NCBI GenBank assembly: GCA_003640385.1 | Contig: RCAB01000053.1 | Location: 1-64,000, forward strand | Reading direction: 5' to 3' | DNA: 64,000 nucleotides | Source of the DNA: Setaria digitata | Lineage: Eukaryota > Nematoda > Chromadorea > Rhabditida > Setariidae | Part shown: positions 37,901-49,389 of the stretch, piece by piece | Layout: each line of letters opens with the position of its first letter | Numbering within the stretch: position 1 is the first letter of the stretch | Program-made: the position numbers and the translations under genes | The notes under the pieces: generated by a model | What the model was told of the DNA's origin: nothing | What the model saw: the letters and a program-made list of their open reading frames with translations, nothing else | Database searches by the model: none

Positions 37901-39175
37901 GAGAAGCTATACCAAAATTAAAAGAATCGAGCAAGATATGTTATAAGCAGAACGTTGAGTTGATTTATAAGCTGAAAATTGCTACTTATTTCCCAAAGAT
38001 TACTTTTTTATAGTTTCAGAGCCTCTTACCCAAAGTTCCATATATGAAACATTTGAAAAGGTCAGGTCAGTAATACCAGCCGACACTTCATTTCATACAA
38101 TTTAATTCTAGATTAATTAGGAAGAGTAAGTTTCTCGATGGAATTAAATTTTATCTTTTTATCTTAAAACATAGCTGGTAGATAAACAGTAAATTTTTCT
38201 CACTGTAGAACCATTCGTTCACCCAAATTAGAAATTTAATTTGCAGTACATTGAAATAATTAGTTCGAAATAATATTTTCAAAAAAACTTAGCACAGAAA
38301 ACTTACCCACTTCCAATTATAAAAAATAAATAATCACTATCTTGTTTGTTCTCTTCAAACCGTAAACAAGTTTCTCGTTCCCAGTAACTCAGTGCTCCAC
38401 GAATATGATCTTGCCATTCTCCTGCAATAAAACTAAGAAAGAATTTGATATCATGGTTTTAGCAAATTCCACGCCTTTTAATTAAATTACTTCTAAAAAT
38501 TATGCTTCCAAACAACTGTAAATAAAACTGAAAACTTAGTAAAACAAGACTAAATAGACGAACTATCATTATCTCCAAAACGATATGCAATCGTTTGACT
38601 TTTCCAGTAGTAAGAAGAGTCAGAGATTATTTTTCGTTTTCCGCGATACTGTTTCAACGAATTTATCACTTTCATTTGTGATACTGTCGGAGCAATATCA
38701 TTCTCGAAAAGAAGTCCAGTGATTCGTACATTGGGTCGTAGTTCATTACGCATAAGTGGATTTACTGATGGAAATATTAATGTTCCATCCTGAAATGACA
38801 CATCAATTAGTCTTCTCAAGAATATAGACGAAAATTTGGAACCCATTTAATTATCCTTCCTGAAGCAATAATTAGAAGGCACTTTTATCATTGGCAGCGG
38901 ATTATCCTTCATGACTAACTTTATTTCAAAATTAATTCATACGTCTTGTCGAAATAATTACTTAAAAACCGGTTGATCACTGCAAAATTTAAAGTGAGTT
39001 TGAATGCTTATTCATTTCAAGAAGTTAAAAAATAAATTCAACCGAAGTCACTGACATAAGTACGATGTTTTGGGTCCATGCGAGTGAAGTATTGTCGCAT
39101 CAATAATAAAACATTTCCATAACTTTCCTCTGAGACACCATATAAAGTCGTGTGTTCTGTCAGTTCGGCAATGAA
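34959..39175 (-). CDS. nas: Astacin zinc metalloprotease with EGF and CUB domains
   Basis: Ten exons are visible (39175-39043, 38789-38564, 38421-38307, 37763-37697, 37622-37419, 37204-37078, 36800-36678, 36307-36222, 35642-35419, 35106-34959). Order: propeptide with a [11 protein letters not shown] segment (aspartate-switch position, usual FEGD here FEND), a KRK processing site, then the catalytic domain with zinc motif [13 protein letters not shown] and Met-turn SVMHY. An EGF-like region ([20 protein letters not shown]) and a CUB domain split over two exons ([20 protein letters not shown], then [11 protein letters not shown]) follow. This matches nematode NAS subgroup III, secreted proteases of cuticle, gut or moulting. 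The signal-peptide exon was not found, and the first junction is out of phase, so an exon is missing there. The C-terminal exon is read in the frame given by a GT donor; a GC donor would give a longer, Cys-containing tail. Confidence 0.85.
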
Positions 39176-42100
39176 CTTGAATTTGAATCATTATGTCAAG
39201 TTTAATTGAAAATCTCTCCAACATGTACAAAATTATGAGTTAGAACTTTTGGTCATCCGAAGCTTACAACTATAATAAGAAGCTTATAACAAAGTGCATA
39301 AAAAACATTAAAAAGAGTTCTGAACATCTTTGACGGAGCTAAAAAGGGAGTTAAATCTAAAATATGATTCCTGTATAAAAAGTGCATGTTGCAAATTGCA
39401 TATTTTTCAATTTTTGAAAAGCTAATTAATGAGCGGAAGTTAGTCTGGAACAATTTTCAGGAAACAGCATCGTGGGTTTGTTTAAATGAGTAAATAAAAT
39501 TGTAGAAGCTAGTTTTAGCATATTTCAGCCCAGAAAATTCTGCGGCCAAGTGTATTTTATATTTATTACAGCAAAATGGTTAACTACAAGGAACTATTTG
39601 GGAAAAGTCAACAAACCCTTTTGACGAGTGGCTTTTCGAGATAAGAATTTTGCTGCTGTTGATAGGTTGTGTATGGCAGGGTTGGCCATGAGTAAGGTGA
39701 AACCTGCGAATAAGTTGAAAGTGAGAATTTTTGAATATATTTAATTGATGGGACAAAAGAAGAAAGGAAAAGTGACGGACATTTTGAACTGTTACTGAAT
39801 GACAGGCCGCAGACTTTTTCTCAACTACCGGCTTTGATTTCGATCCTGCCACATAATAATTGTTCCATGCTGCAAAAAAGTAGAATAGTCTGTAGTGCTG
39901 CTAAGTGATAAGTGATATCTATGATTACTAGAAAGTTTATCATCATTGCTACAAGCAGTCATTTATGGCTCGTTCATTATCAACGGCCAAATATGATCGT
40001 GTAGTGGTCTGTCTTTCATCTTGAAAACGACACAACTAGACTGCTTCAACTCTACTTCTCCTCTTTAGCCCACATACCACAGTGCTTTTATTTAGACGCA
40101 ATTTTATTTTGATGAAATTTCTTTTAAAAACCTCCAGTTAATGGTTGCATGTCAACATGGATCATTTTATTAGTAACAATGAGAGCAGCGATCAGAAGCC
40201 GCTGTGCTTTGTTATTCATATCTCTGAAACTTCGTATATAACTTTCACAGCAGCCTCTATTAATTCGTTTTAATTTCTGAAATGAATAACCTGTTTACTC
40301 ATGCTGAAAAGTAAAAGAATCAACATTTATACAATTCTTTACAATTTCAAAAAATAAATTGATTGAAAAGAAATAAAGTTCAATTTCAGCAAAATTCAGC
40401 CATCACTTGCGCTGCATCTTGTAACAGGTGAAAGTTACAGGTAACAGAATATGACACATCAATGCATTTATGACACATCTTTGGATAGAGTATAAAACAT
40501 CGATAAGTTTTTTCTTTTCGATGTTAAAATATGAAGAACAATCTCTGTGTTCTACAGGCTTGAATAATTACTGACTTGAATTTCATGGCCAAAGTACTTT
40601 TTGTTGGGCTGATAGTAAAGAGTGAAAGTTTTGAAGAAGAAAAATATGGCTGGCGAAAAGCGAACATCGTTATTTAGAACTGCTCAAAACCAAGTAATTT
40701 CTTTGATGAATGTGCAGGAAAATTAACGATTAGAATAAGTACTCCAACAAAATGGTTGTAAATCTCGATAAAGTGAGAAAAAACTCCTCACAGTAAAAGT
40801 TGATAAGGAAAAAAGAGAAGTTATTAAGCTCTAGTAAAGTTGCTTGGATTGAATACCAAGTAAAGGATTCGAATTCAATAAAAAATAAATAAGTAAAAAT
40901 AAAAAAAGAAAAAAAACTATGCATATTATAATGCTTCAGCCGCTCGCGACTGTTATAAATTATATGTAAATTACACATCAAACTTTGATGGAGTATTTAT
41001 TATTATAATTATTAACTAGTTAATATCATATTATAATAAAAGATATGATAAAATGAAAATAAATAAAGGAAAAGAAAGAGGAGATATCATTATGATTATC
41101 GTCGAATAAATGGAATGGGAGCCATTTTAGAACCATTAAGTAGGAGATACAAATCACTGTTCTTGTGAATGAGGCAGATTCAAGAAAATGAAAAGTAAAG
41201 GATATGAACAAAACTGGTCCGAGCTATCAGAAATGCAATCAGTTAAGGGGTGGAAACAGCATAACATCCAAGGGTTCAAGGACAATTTATTCTTGTCCTT
41301 TATTTTATTTTATTTTAATTTTTTTTCGAAATGATGTATTATAATTGGAAAATTTGCAAAAATTTTTAACAAGAAAAGAGCATTTTAATTTGAAAAATTG
41401 CCAGAAAAAGTATTGCTGGAAATGTTCAAGGAAAAAAAAAGTGTTCAGAATATCTTTTCCCTCGTCTCATCCCTTCATATCAACAGACGAAAAATATTTC
41501 ATTCGGAATCTTAAGCATGACCTCCAATCTTCTTTATTTTTATGCAAAAAGAGCTCAAGTTATTAATTGTACTAGATAGTACAAGTTAATAGCACATATG
41601 TATCATACATGATCAATTTGTACAATAAATGCCTATTTCAGCCCTCTTGGGCAAGTTTTCCTCAACACAATTGGATAGAGAGAGTATTTCCTCGGAAGCT
41701 GTCCAAAGAGTCCTGTTCTTCTGAGACAAAGAAGTTCTGATTTAAAAAATGGCATAATTATTTCAGTATAGCAGTAACAGTTTGAATTGAGCGATAACAG
41801 CGTATGCAATCAGTCCTGAGTGCTTTTTTTTACTTTCCCAGGAACAAATAAACCGGTACTTTATAATAGCAACTACCCCACTTTTCTTTTCTATATTATG
41901 ATAAATTTAATTTAATGTTGATAATGATATTGCAATTATTAGGATTGCTTTTGATTTTACTGTGACAAACTGTTAATCGTTGTATGAGGTAAGTCTGTTA
42001 TTACTATACCAAAAAATTGCTGTGCTTTTGATGCTCATTTCAAAGTTCTCAATGTTTCAAATTTAATTTCTGTTTGAAGTTGACTTTTAATTTTTCAAGC

Positions 42101-42717
42101 GCACAAATTAAAGATGAAATGGAAAAATGAAATGATGGAAGTTTTTGGAGTGAAGGAGGAGTGAAACATTTTTAAGATGATTTAAGTCTGTGTTCAAATT
42201 TATACTCGAAATTATCCCGTTTACGCCTCCACTTTTCAATGATAATGATAACTAAAGATAAAAAAATCATGATTAAACAACAAGCACAAATTTGCTCAGT
42301 GACATTGATTTCACTGAAAATTAATTGTGCTTGAGACAATAATATGGAAACGAAAAAAGTACACGAGCAAAATTTAATTAGAATTAGAACCTTAATTCAT
42401 TAGATTACTTCTTAAGTATCAACACTTTAAATTTCTATTCACTTCTCACCGTTCTATTCTTTTTTTCTTCACCTCCAAAGTGACGTGACATGTTGTTTAT
42501 TTTTTTCGTGGCATATTGATAATCTATCATCTATCAGCTGAATTAGTATTTGCCTGAAAGCACTGGGAAATTGCATAATGGAGTTCTAAACAATTTTATC
42601 TGTAAAATGTTCTGATGCCATACTATTGGTATTCATTCATGACAATTGATTTTCAATCTATCAGAAGTACAGAATAGAAGCGAATTAAAAAAAAACTGAA
42701 AAATTTTGAGAAGTCGA
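39176..42717. other. Gene-poor region beyond the astacin 5' end
   Basis: The missing first exon or exons of the astacin gene probably lie at the left edge, but I could not place them. The rest, to about 42.7 kb, is AT-rich with only short unsupported frames. Confidence 0.4.
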
Positions 42718-43109
42718 ATTCTCAGAAGAAATCTCGAATAAATATCGAGAATCATTTATTATTGTAAGAGAAATTTCTAGAAATTTTCGTCAGACTATCC
42801 TGAATTCTACGCGAAAGATAATGACATCCGGTAATTTCCATTTTGAGTCAGTTCTAAAGGAAATCACTTTAATGATGCCAGCACAATTATGACTTTCGTG
42901 CTTGTAAATTAAAATGAATTAATATTCACAAATAAACTTTATTTCATTTGAATTTCTAATAATTATCATCACTTCCACCCCTTTCCCGAAAATTGAATCA
43001 CTGTTGAAACGAGTGGGAGAGAGAGAATTTTATGCAACAATATCAAATTCTCAGAAGAAATCTCGAATAAATACCGAGAATCATTCATTATTGTGAGAGA
43101 AATTTCTCA
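42718..43109 (+). repeat. Direct repeat of about 62 bases, two copies
   Basis: Copies at about 42718-42780 and 43047-43109 share TTCTCAGAAGAAATCTCG, AATAAATA, CGAGAATCATT and GAGAGAAATTTCT with few substitutions. The right copy ends exactly at the TTTCTCAG acceptor of the candidate exon at 43111. The unit also contains short inverted segments (TCTCG and CGAGA). Confidence 0.85.
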
Positions 43110-43110
43110 G

Positions 43111-43538
43111 CACCTGCTGGTCGTACGTTGTCGGTTGAGGAAATGCTTCAGTTGCTGATTGTCGGATATGTCATCTACGAAATTATACGACTATCGAATT
43201 TACCAGATGCTGGAAGTTATGCTCCGCCACAGTTACTACAGCCACCGATTCAACTACCATCACAGCAATCCACACTTCCGGTTTTTTATCCTAAATTCTC
43301 TTACTTTATAATATCTTTCCATGTGCGAACATTTTGGAGCTGATAAAGTACAAAGAATTTCTTAGAAGAAATTCTACAAACCACTGGATTAGTGAAAATA
43401 AGTAGGCATCTGAATGATCAAAGAAGTTAATGTCCGTTTTTTAGAAAGAAGGATTAAACTTTTAAATACTTTCAGGATCTTCTACTTATTATATTTCAAT
43501 TTACAGTTTATTTTCAGCCCGAAAAAAAAGCACAATGA
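43111..43538 (+). CDS. Candidate two-exon 3' end of an unassigned small gene
   Basis: An exon (43111-43280) bounded by TTTCTCAG and CCG|GTTTTT encodes about 56 residues with coding-like composition: a hydrophobic VEEMLQLLIVGYVIYEIIRL helix, then a Pro/Gln-rich stretch (APPQLLQPPIQLPSQQ). It splices in phase to a short exon (43518-43538) that adds PEKKAQ and a stop. The upstream exon that would supply a start was not found. I do not recognise a family; a small membrane-associated or secreted peptide is possible. It lies 0.6 kb before PWP1 on the same strand. Confidence 0.3.
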
Positions 43539-44149
43539 CAGATAATGTGGAAGACAAAACAACTCAACGCGTTCACATTCGATTTATAAAACTTATTTAA
43601 AACCATTTTCGACTCCATATTTTACTTCCTAACATTCAAAGACACTTTGGAATATATGCTTTGATGAAATAAAGTGTCAAGGAAATAGGATAAAATAAAA
43701 CGTGAATTTACTCTATTTAATTGTTTTCCTTCAATGATAAAAATTCATTACTGCAACTTGGAATTTCCGGGAAATATGTTCCTGCTTCATTGCGTAATGA
43801 GATATCATTTCTCTATTTAAACAGTAGAAGATGGTAAAGTGTCAATGATAAAATGAAAAGATAATAAAAATAACATCAGTGTTAAGTGATTGTTAATTGT
43901 TTCTTTTTTTTTGTTACCATACTAATCAAAGCAGTATCCCAATTTTCAAATAATTTTGAGTTCCTAGAAGGTGCTTATCGCCCTAAAGCGAATTCTCTCA
44001 TACTGTTCAGTTGACACGAGTTTTAAAGGGTACTTTTTTCTTTCGATGGAGAGGGAGGAGGTTGGTGGGGTTTTGGGGAGGTGATGTAGTGGATTCCACA
44101 GTAACGAGAAAAGTCGTTTTCATTTTATATCCTTTTTGAGGTATTCAAG

Positions 44150-45768
44150 ATGTCATTAATAGCGGACCTGGCATGGATAAAACGTGGAATACCAAAACCC
44201 GTGCCGGATAAAGTGAAGTTGTCGTCAGAAGAAATTAGAAGCTTGATTCAAGGTTAATCACTTTATAACATATTTCCTAACTAACTGCTCTGCTTTTTCT
44301 TATATCCTATTTTGTCGCTGGTGTCGTTTTGAGTGTCTCAGAATTTGAGTAGATTTTGATGAAGAGGACTCCATACTAGATTAACTTTTTTTTTTATTTC
44401 TCGTTAAGAACATTACACTTTGAGAAGAGTCCATTTTTTTTTTCCGTAAAATGATCAAGAGATCATTTTACGGGAATGAATGAATGTTTTCCAGAAGGTG
44501 AACCAGAAACCAGTGAATTATCTGATACGGATGATGCAGCTTTGAATGGGGTTCAGCAACAGGTACTTTTCAGTTTTTTGTTGAAGTTTTCTGGGAAAAG
44601 AAGACCTTTTCTAATCCGACTTCCGACTTGTATGAGTTATGAGAGCTTTCAAAGATTCTTTACTTATTGGGTAAACTATAAAATATATATATATATATTT
44701 TTCTATATATATATATATATATATAGAAAAATGGAAAAATATATGCTTGAAATTGTAAGTGTAAGAAGATATTTCGTAGAATATTCCTTTTATCTGTCTT
44801 TTTTCAGAGAGGTATTCGAGGCTCGAGCCCTGATGTAGCAGACGAAGGAATGGGTACCGATAACTATAGGTTGGATAAATATGATGAAAGTGATGAAGAA
44901 AGGTATTATTTGCAAGTTTACAAAAAATATTGAAGGCTAAAGCTTTTCTACCGCAGATGACGTAGTTGAAAATATTCAGTACATCTGACAGCCTGGATTT
45001 ATTTGAGTGCGAAATTTGTATAGTAATTCTACCGTTAATATCTTGTAGAGAATTTCATTGGTCATTTGTTTTTTCTTCTGTAAAGGTTCTGTTCTGTTCT
45101 ATGAATATTCTTAACTATGAAGACTGTTACTTGCAAAAAACAAAAGAAATTTTCCTACTAATTCTAATTCTCCCGATCAGTTTTGCAAGAAAATTCAGGC
45201 CTAATCCACTCGCTGGAATAATGACATTCGCATCACCTATGGAAGACCCCCATATAACTACTTATGTGGACAGTGATGAAGAAGATCAAGAAGACTTTGA
45301 AATTAAACCGGATGATAATCTTGTTGCAGTTGCTAAAGTCGATAAGGTCTGGAAAACTTGATTCATGTTTAAGAAGCCGTTATTTTATCATATTTAAATA
45401 TTCAGAAACTGTTAAATTCCTGAGTTTTTTTTTTTCGATTTTTTCTCTTCAACTTTTTTTGTTTTTAAGAATGAATATACTTTGGAAGTTTATTTATACA
45501 ATGAGACACAAAATGACTGGTATGTTCATCACGATTATATTTTGGAAGTACCACCGCTGTGTTTGGAGCCAATATATTTTGACTCTGGAAGCGACGATAA
45601 AAAGGGAAATCTGTTAGCCATCGGTAATATTGATGCATCAGTAAATATCTGGGATTTGGATTTGGTTAATTCAGTGGAGCCGACATCAGTTCTTGGCAGA
45701 GAAAAAGCTGCAAAAGGGTTTTTTTTTTCTTTCAAGCAGTTTTTCAAAACCATGCACGTATATGTACG

Positions 45769-45806
<38 letters not shown>

Positions 45807-46185
45807 GTTGTGAGCTTGATTTGATTTGATATTTCATTTTTGATAATTTTTGAAAGCGACAAAAACGTGATGGCAGTGCTCAAGGGCATACAGATGCGGT
45901 GCTTTCGTTAGCGTGGAATAGATTAACAGATCATGTTTTGGCTTCCGGAAGTGCTGATAGTTCCGTGATTTTATGGGATCTTGATGAAATGAAACCCGCT
46001 ACAGTCGCAGCACATTTTAGTGGAATGGTATTCAAAAATTTCGTTTTGTGCTTTTCTTAGAAATCTCTTTAACATTAGTGTTAATAGCTTGAGCATTATA
46101 TATAAATGTAAATTTAAATAAATGAATAAATATATATATTTATTTATTTATTCATTCATTTATTTATTTATAATTTTCTTCAGTA

Positions 46186-46219
<34 letters not shown>

Positions 46220-47414
46220 TATATAGATACTGAAGAAAAATATATATATATATATATTTTCAGTATATATATATATACTGAAGAAAAAAATGCATTTCTA
46301 TTTCTGCATCAAGACTTATTACTAAAAACAGAAATTTGCAGGTACAAGCAGTGGAATGGCATCCAGCTGAATCTCCCATTCTTTTAACAGGAACATTATC
46401 AAGTCAAGTTGGAATAACAGACTGCAGAAAGTGTGACAGTTTATCAAAGCAGTGGGAAGTTAGTGGTGAAGTGGAACGACTTTCATGGAATCATTTTTCG
46501 CCATTTTATTTCTTTGTCGTCACAGATAACGGCTAGTTTTATCAATGAGATTTTTATTGAAATTTGAAACGCTGATGGCCAAGACGTTGTTCAGTAGTAA
46601 AGTAATCGAACAGTTAATGCACTGCGTGTGGAGGTCTTTTCCGGTGATCGCCTGGTGGATTTGTTGATTGCATATTTACATATGGTATAGCTACTGAGAA
46701 TATTGTGATCACATACTAATATTACAAATTGTATTAGAATTTTTTCATACTGTTACATAATTTATATTACGATGTTTTTGTCATTTTTATTAATTCTAGG
46801 TCATCTTTATTATATGGATACACGTAAAAATGAACCTGTTATGTCGAAAAAAGTACATAAAGGAGGTGCTCGTAGCATAGTGCAAAGTTGTTATACCAAA
46901 GGCTTATTATCCACATGTGGTGAAGATGGGGTAATTTTTTTCGTAAACTGTTTGTTATCTGTTCTATCGAAATTCTTTTTTTTTTTCACAGCATTCCTAT
47001 ACTGTAGTGGGAGAATGGAAACAGAAGATGTCCAGCTTTTTAAATAGACACATTCTCATTTCGCAGGATTTCATTAATGTTAGACTTCAGTGAAATTTTC
47101 ATACGAAAATTCCATGCAGTTTCCTTATCCCCTGTAATTTTCCTTCGCAGTTCTCAAACTTTTCATTAGATTACCTCCCACATCTTTATATGGGTAAAAG
47201 TTTTGATTTTCAGCTTTTAAAAGTTTGGCGCTTACAAGAAAGCAGCAGTGATTTGGAACTTATTACTGAGCATAATATGAATCTCGGTGCTTTGCATATA
47301 TGTCGCTTCTCACCAGATTCTGGAAGTGTCCTTGTAGTTGGTGGTGAGAAAGAAGAAATGGTTAAGGTTGTTGAAGTCAGCAAGTTCGAAGAAGTACAAA
47401 AAGCATTTAGTTAA
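44150..47414 (+). CDS. PWP1: PWP1 homologue, WD-repeat ribosome-biogenesis factor
   Basis: Nine exons (44150-44252, 44495-44562, 44808-44902, 45181-45346, 45470 to about 45710, 45857-46027, 46342-46531, 46800-46930, 47214-47414) give about 455 residues. The N-terminus ([20 protein letters not shown]) and an acidic linker match PWP1. [40 protein letters not shown] and [20 protein letters not shown] belong to its WD repeats, as do [24 protein letters not shown] and [11 protein letters not shown]1 is a nucleolar protein required for pre-rRNA processing and rDNA transcription. Two junctions are unusual: exon 7 can only continue in frame with a GC donor (AACG|GCTAGT), and exon 5 lacks a GT donor in the right phase unless it ends early at 45688 or uses another GC. 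Long AT microsatellites fill the introns. Confidence 0.9.
44444..44473 (+). repeat. Perfect 13-bp inverted repeat with 4-base loop
   Basis: CCGTAAAATGATC, then AAGA, then its exact reverse complement GATCATTTTACGG. It sits inside the first PWP1 intron, about 20 bases before the second exon's acceptor, so the pre-mRNA could fold a stable hairpin near the branch region. Confidence 0.95.
44676..44735 (+). repeat. Self-complementary AT repeat in PWP1 intron 2
   Basis: Two alternating TA tracts; the second is flanked by the inverted pair ATTTTTCTATA and TATAGAAAAAT. It is within the intron between PWP1 exons 2 and 3. Confidence 0.85.
45771..45804 (+). repeat. TA dinucleotide microsatellite in PWP1 intron 5
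   Basis: About 16 TA units, uninterrupted, in the intron between the fifth and sixth PWP1 exons. Confidence 0.9.
46120..46290 (+). repeat. Cluster of AT palindromes in PWP1 intron 6
   Basis: Three nested inverted repeats lie end to end: an ATAAAT/ATTTAT block, then TTTTCTTCAGTATC paired with GATACTGAAGAAAA around a TA core, then TTTTCAGTATATA paired with TATATACTGAAGAAAA. Two TTTTCTTCAG/TTTTCAG motifs inside it resemble acceptors, but the frame uses the later GCAG at 46341. Confidence 0.9.
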
Positions 47415-48520
47415 TCTTCCTGGCTTTAAGCAGTTAGCGCATTTTTTCACTTCTGCTGAAGAAATTGAGGTAATAAATTTGTTTTCCCGCGAAATTATTG
47501 CATATGTGATATTGTGCGAAACGTACAGTGGATTTGTTTTAATGTTTAGCTGGTTACGCTTTGGCTTCATTGTTGCCCTTTTCTGTTGTTTTCCCAAATT
47601 AATGAAATAAATTTATATTCACTAATACAAATGAAATAACGGGGGAATGAGGATAAACATGATATTGCTCTTGTTAAGCCAATTTTTCAAGTTCCATTGT
47701 CAGCTTCACTTTTCCTGCTCATGTCACCAATCCATGATTTGATTATTATGGTTTTAAGAGTTACGGTTACAGTCAATCGGTGAAACTATCATGGAAAAGG
47801 TATATGGGAGACTTTTGCAATGATTTTTTTTTCCACAAAATCCAAGCTTTTTTAGTAGTGAAGTAATGGATTTGAAGTAGTTGGACAGTAATGCTTCATA
47901 AATGTTGGGGGTCGTAAGCTGAGTTGGTCAGATCGAAACGTAGTGTGGTGCCATTATATGTATAGTTTGATGAGATCTGTATTTCAAAAAAAAAATTCTT
48001 GTTTTCTTATGTCCATAATTGAAGAAAAAAGATTCCGAACTAGTTCAATAAATCTCAATATGATATTTGTGACCTGTAATGGTTCACTCTTGTTGAATAT
48101 CTTGACATTGTTGATATTAATTTAACGTGTTGGAAATTTGGCTGAATATATTAAGCAATATGAGTGCTGATAACAATTGTCTTATCAGTTGCAATCCCTT
48201 CTACATATTATTCTCTATGTCAGAAAAACCGTAGCTAGATTTATCATCATAACTGTACATATAGGAATAAGTCCCTAATACTTATTTTACTAAGAAAGGA
48301 CAAATACGTTTCGGGATATTGAATAAGGCATTTTTGGAATTCGGAAATGTGAGCGCGCTTGCCTTGAATAATTGTTACTGCTCATTTTGAAAGAACTATT
48401 TATTGACTTTAAAAACTGTACTGCACTAGTAGGATGATTAGAAGAATCATTTCTCTTCTCCTTAGAAATACTCGTTAAATCAATGCCGACAGGCTCTCAG
48501 TGACGTAATGACAGCTTGAG
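47415..48520. other. Spacer between convergent genes
   Basis: Contains the PWP1 3' UTR and the 3' side of the minus-strand small membrane protein. No other exon was recognised. Confidence 0.45.
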
Positions 48521-49389
48521 TTACTTGAGGTACCTGCTTCTGTAGCTCACATCTTCTCTTCGTATTCTGCACTTCATATTTATTTACAAAATCTAGACAA
48601 AAGCTTTAAAAGTTTCTCTCTGCTTGTACTGAATTTTTCCAAACAATTAACAACATATAAATAGTAAGAAGATATGGATGTTCTTAAGGTTGCTAGGAGA
48701 CCAAAAGGTTCATGGATATCCAGCTGAAAAATAGAATTAGTTAATTATTAGGTGGATATAATATAGTCAGAAGATATTGACTTCTAAACTAGTTCTCATT
48801 GTCAAAGTTTTTTTTTGGAAGATTACAACTAATATATTAAAAAACAAAATAAATAGAAAAAATCACCTTCCGTTATAAGTTATGCGATTCTTTATAATAT
48901 TCCAGCCTTCAGACTTGGCTGTTTCTCTTAAGTTGTTTTTGCATGGAATCAGATTGAAAGCACAGAAGATATTCTATATATTATAAACGATTCTAATAGC
49001 TTAAGCACTAAATCACACAATGAAAACCTATGAAAGACATGAACAAAAAAGCAATGCAAAAGTTTCTTCTAAATTATCATCCCATAAAAGTTATATTTCC
49101 CTTATTGCACACAGGTTGGTTGAAAATTAGTTTTATTAAGTACAATATCGCCTTGGTCTGAGTGCTATGTCTGGATCCATTTATTCCCACGACGATCTTA
49201 AAATAAAGAGAGAATCTTACGATAATATGACATCAAGTTTACAATGACGACGGCAACCATTCCGACCACATATCCGTAGGATTCACTAAAACAGAATGTT
49301 CGTTTCTTTAGTGTTACTAAAGTTATGGATTACCCTAGAAGCAGTTCACACAACACGCGTTTCTTCATAACTACTATCTGTTTCGTCAT
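48521..49389 (-). CDS. Candidate 74-residue single-pass membrane protein
   Basis: Four exons (49389-49334, 49285-49221, 48924-48867, 48566-48521) join with all three junctions in frame. The product starts MTKQIVVMKKRVLCELLLGE, has one strong membrane helix (YGYVVGMVAVVIVNLMSYY), and ends in a basic hydrophilic tail with NRITYNGRIRREDVSYRS. A TTAAAAATCAG acceptor seven bases before the ATG has no upstream partner, as expected for a spliced leader. The first intron is only 48 bases. The second acceptor (TTAAGAG) is weak. Size and layout resemble small mitochondrial assembly factors; the NG-I-x-x-EDV segment after the helix faintly recalls SMIM20/MITRAC7, but I cannot establish homology. An alternative frame of exon 1 is also open, so the start is not certain. 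Confidence 0.5.
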
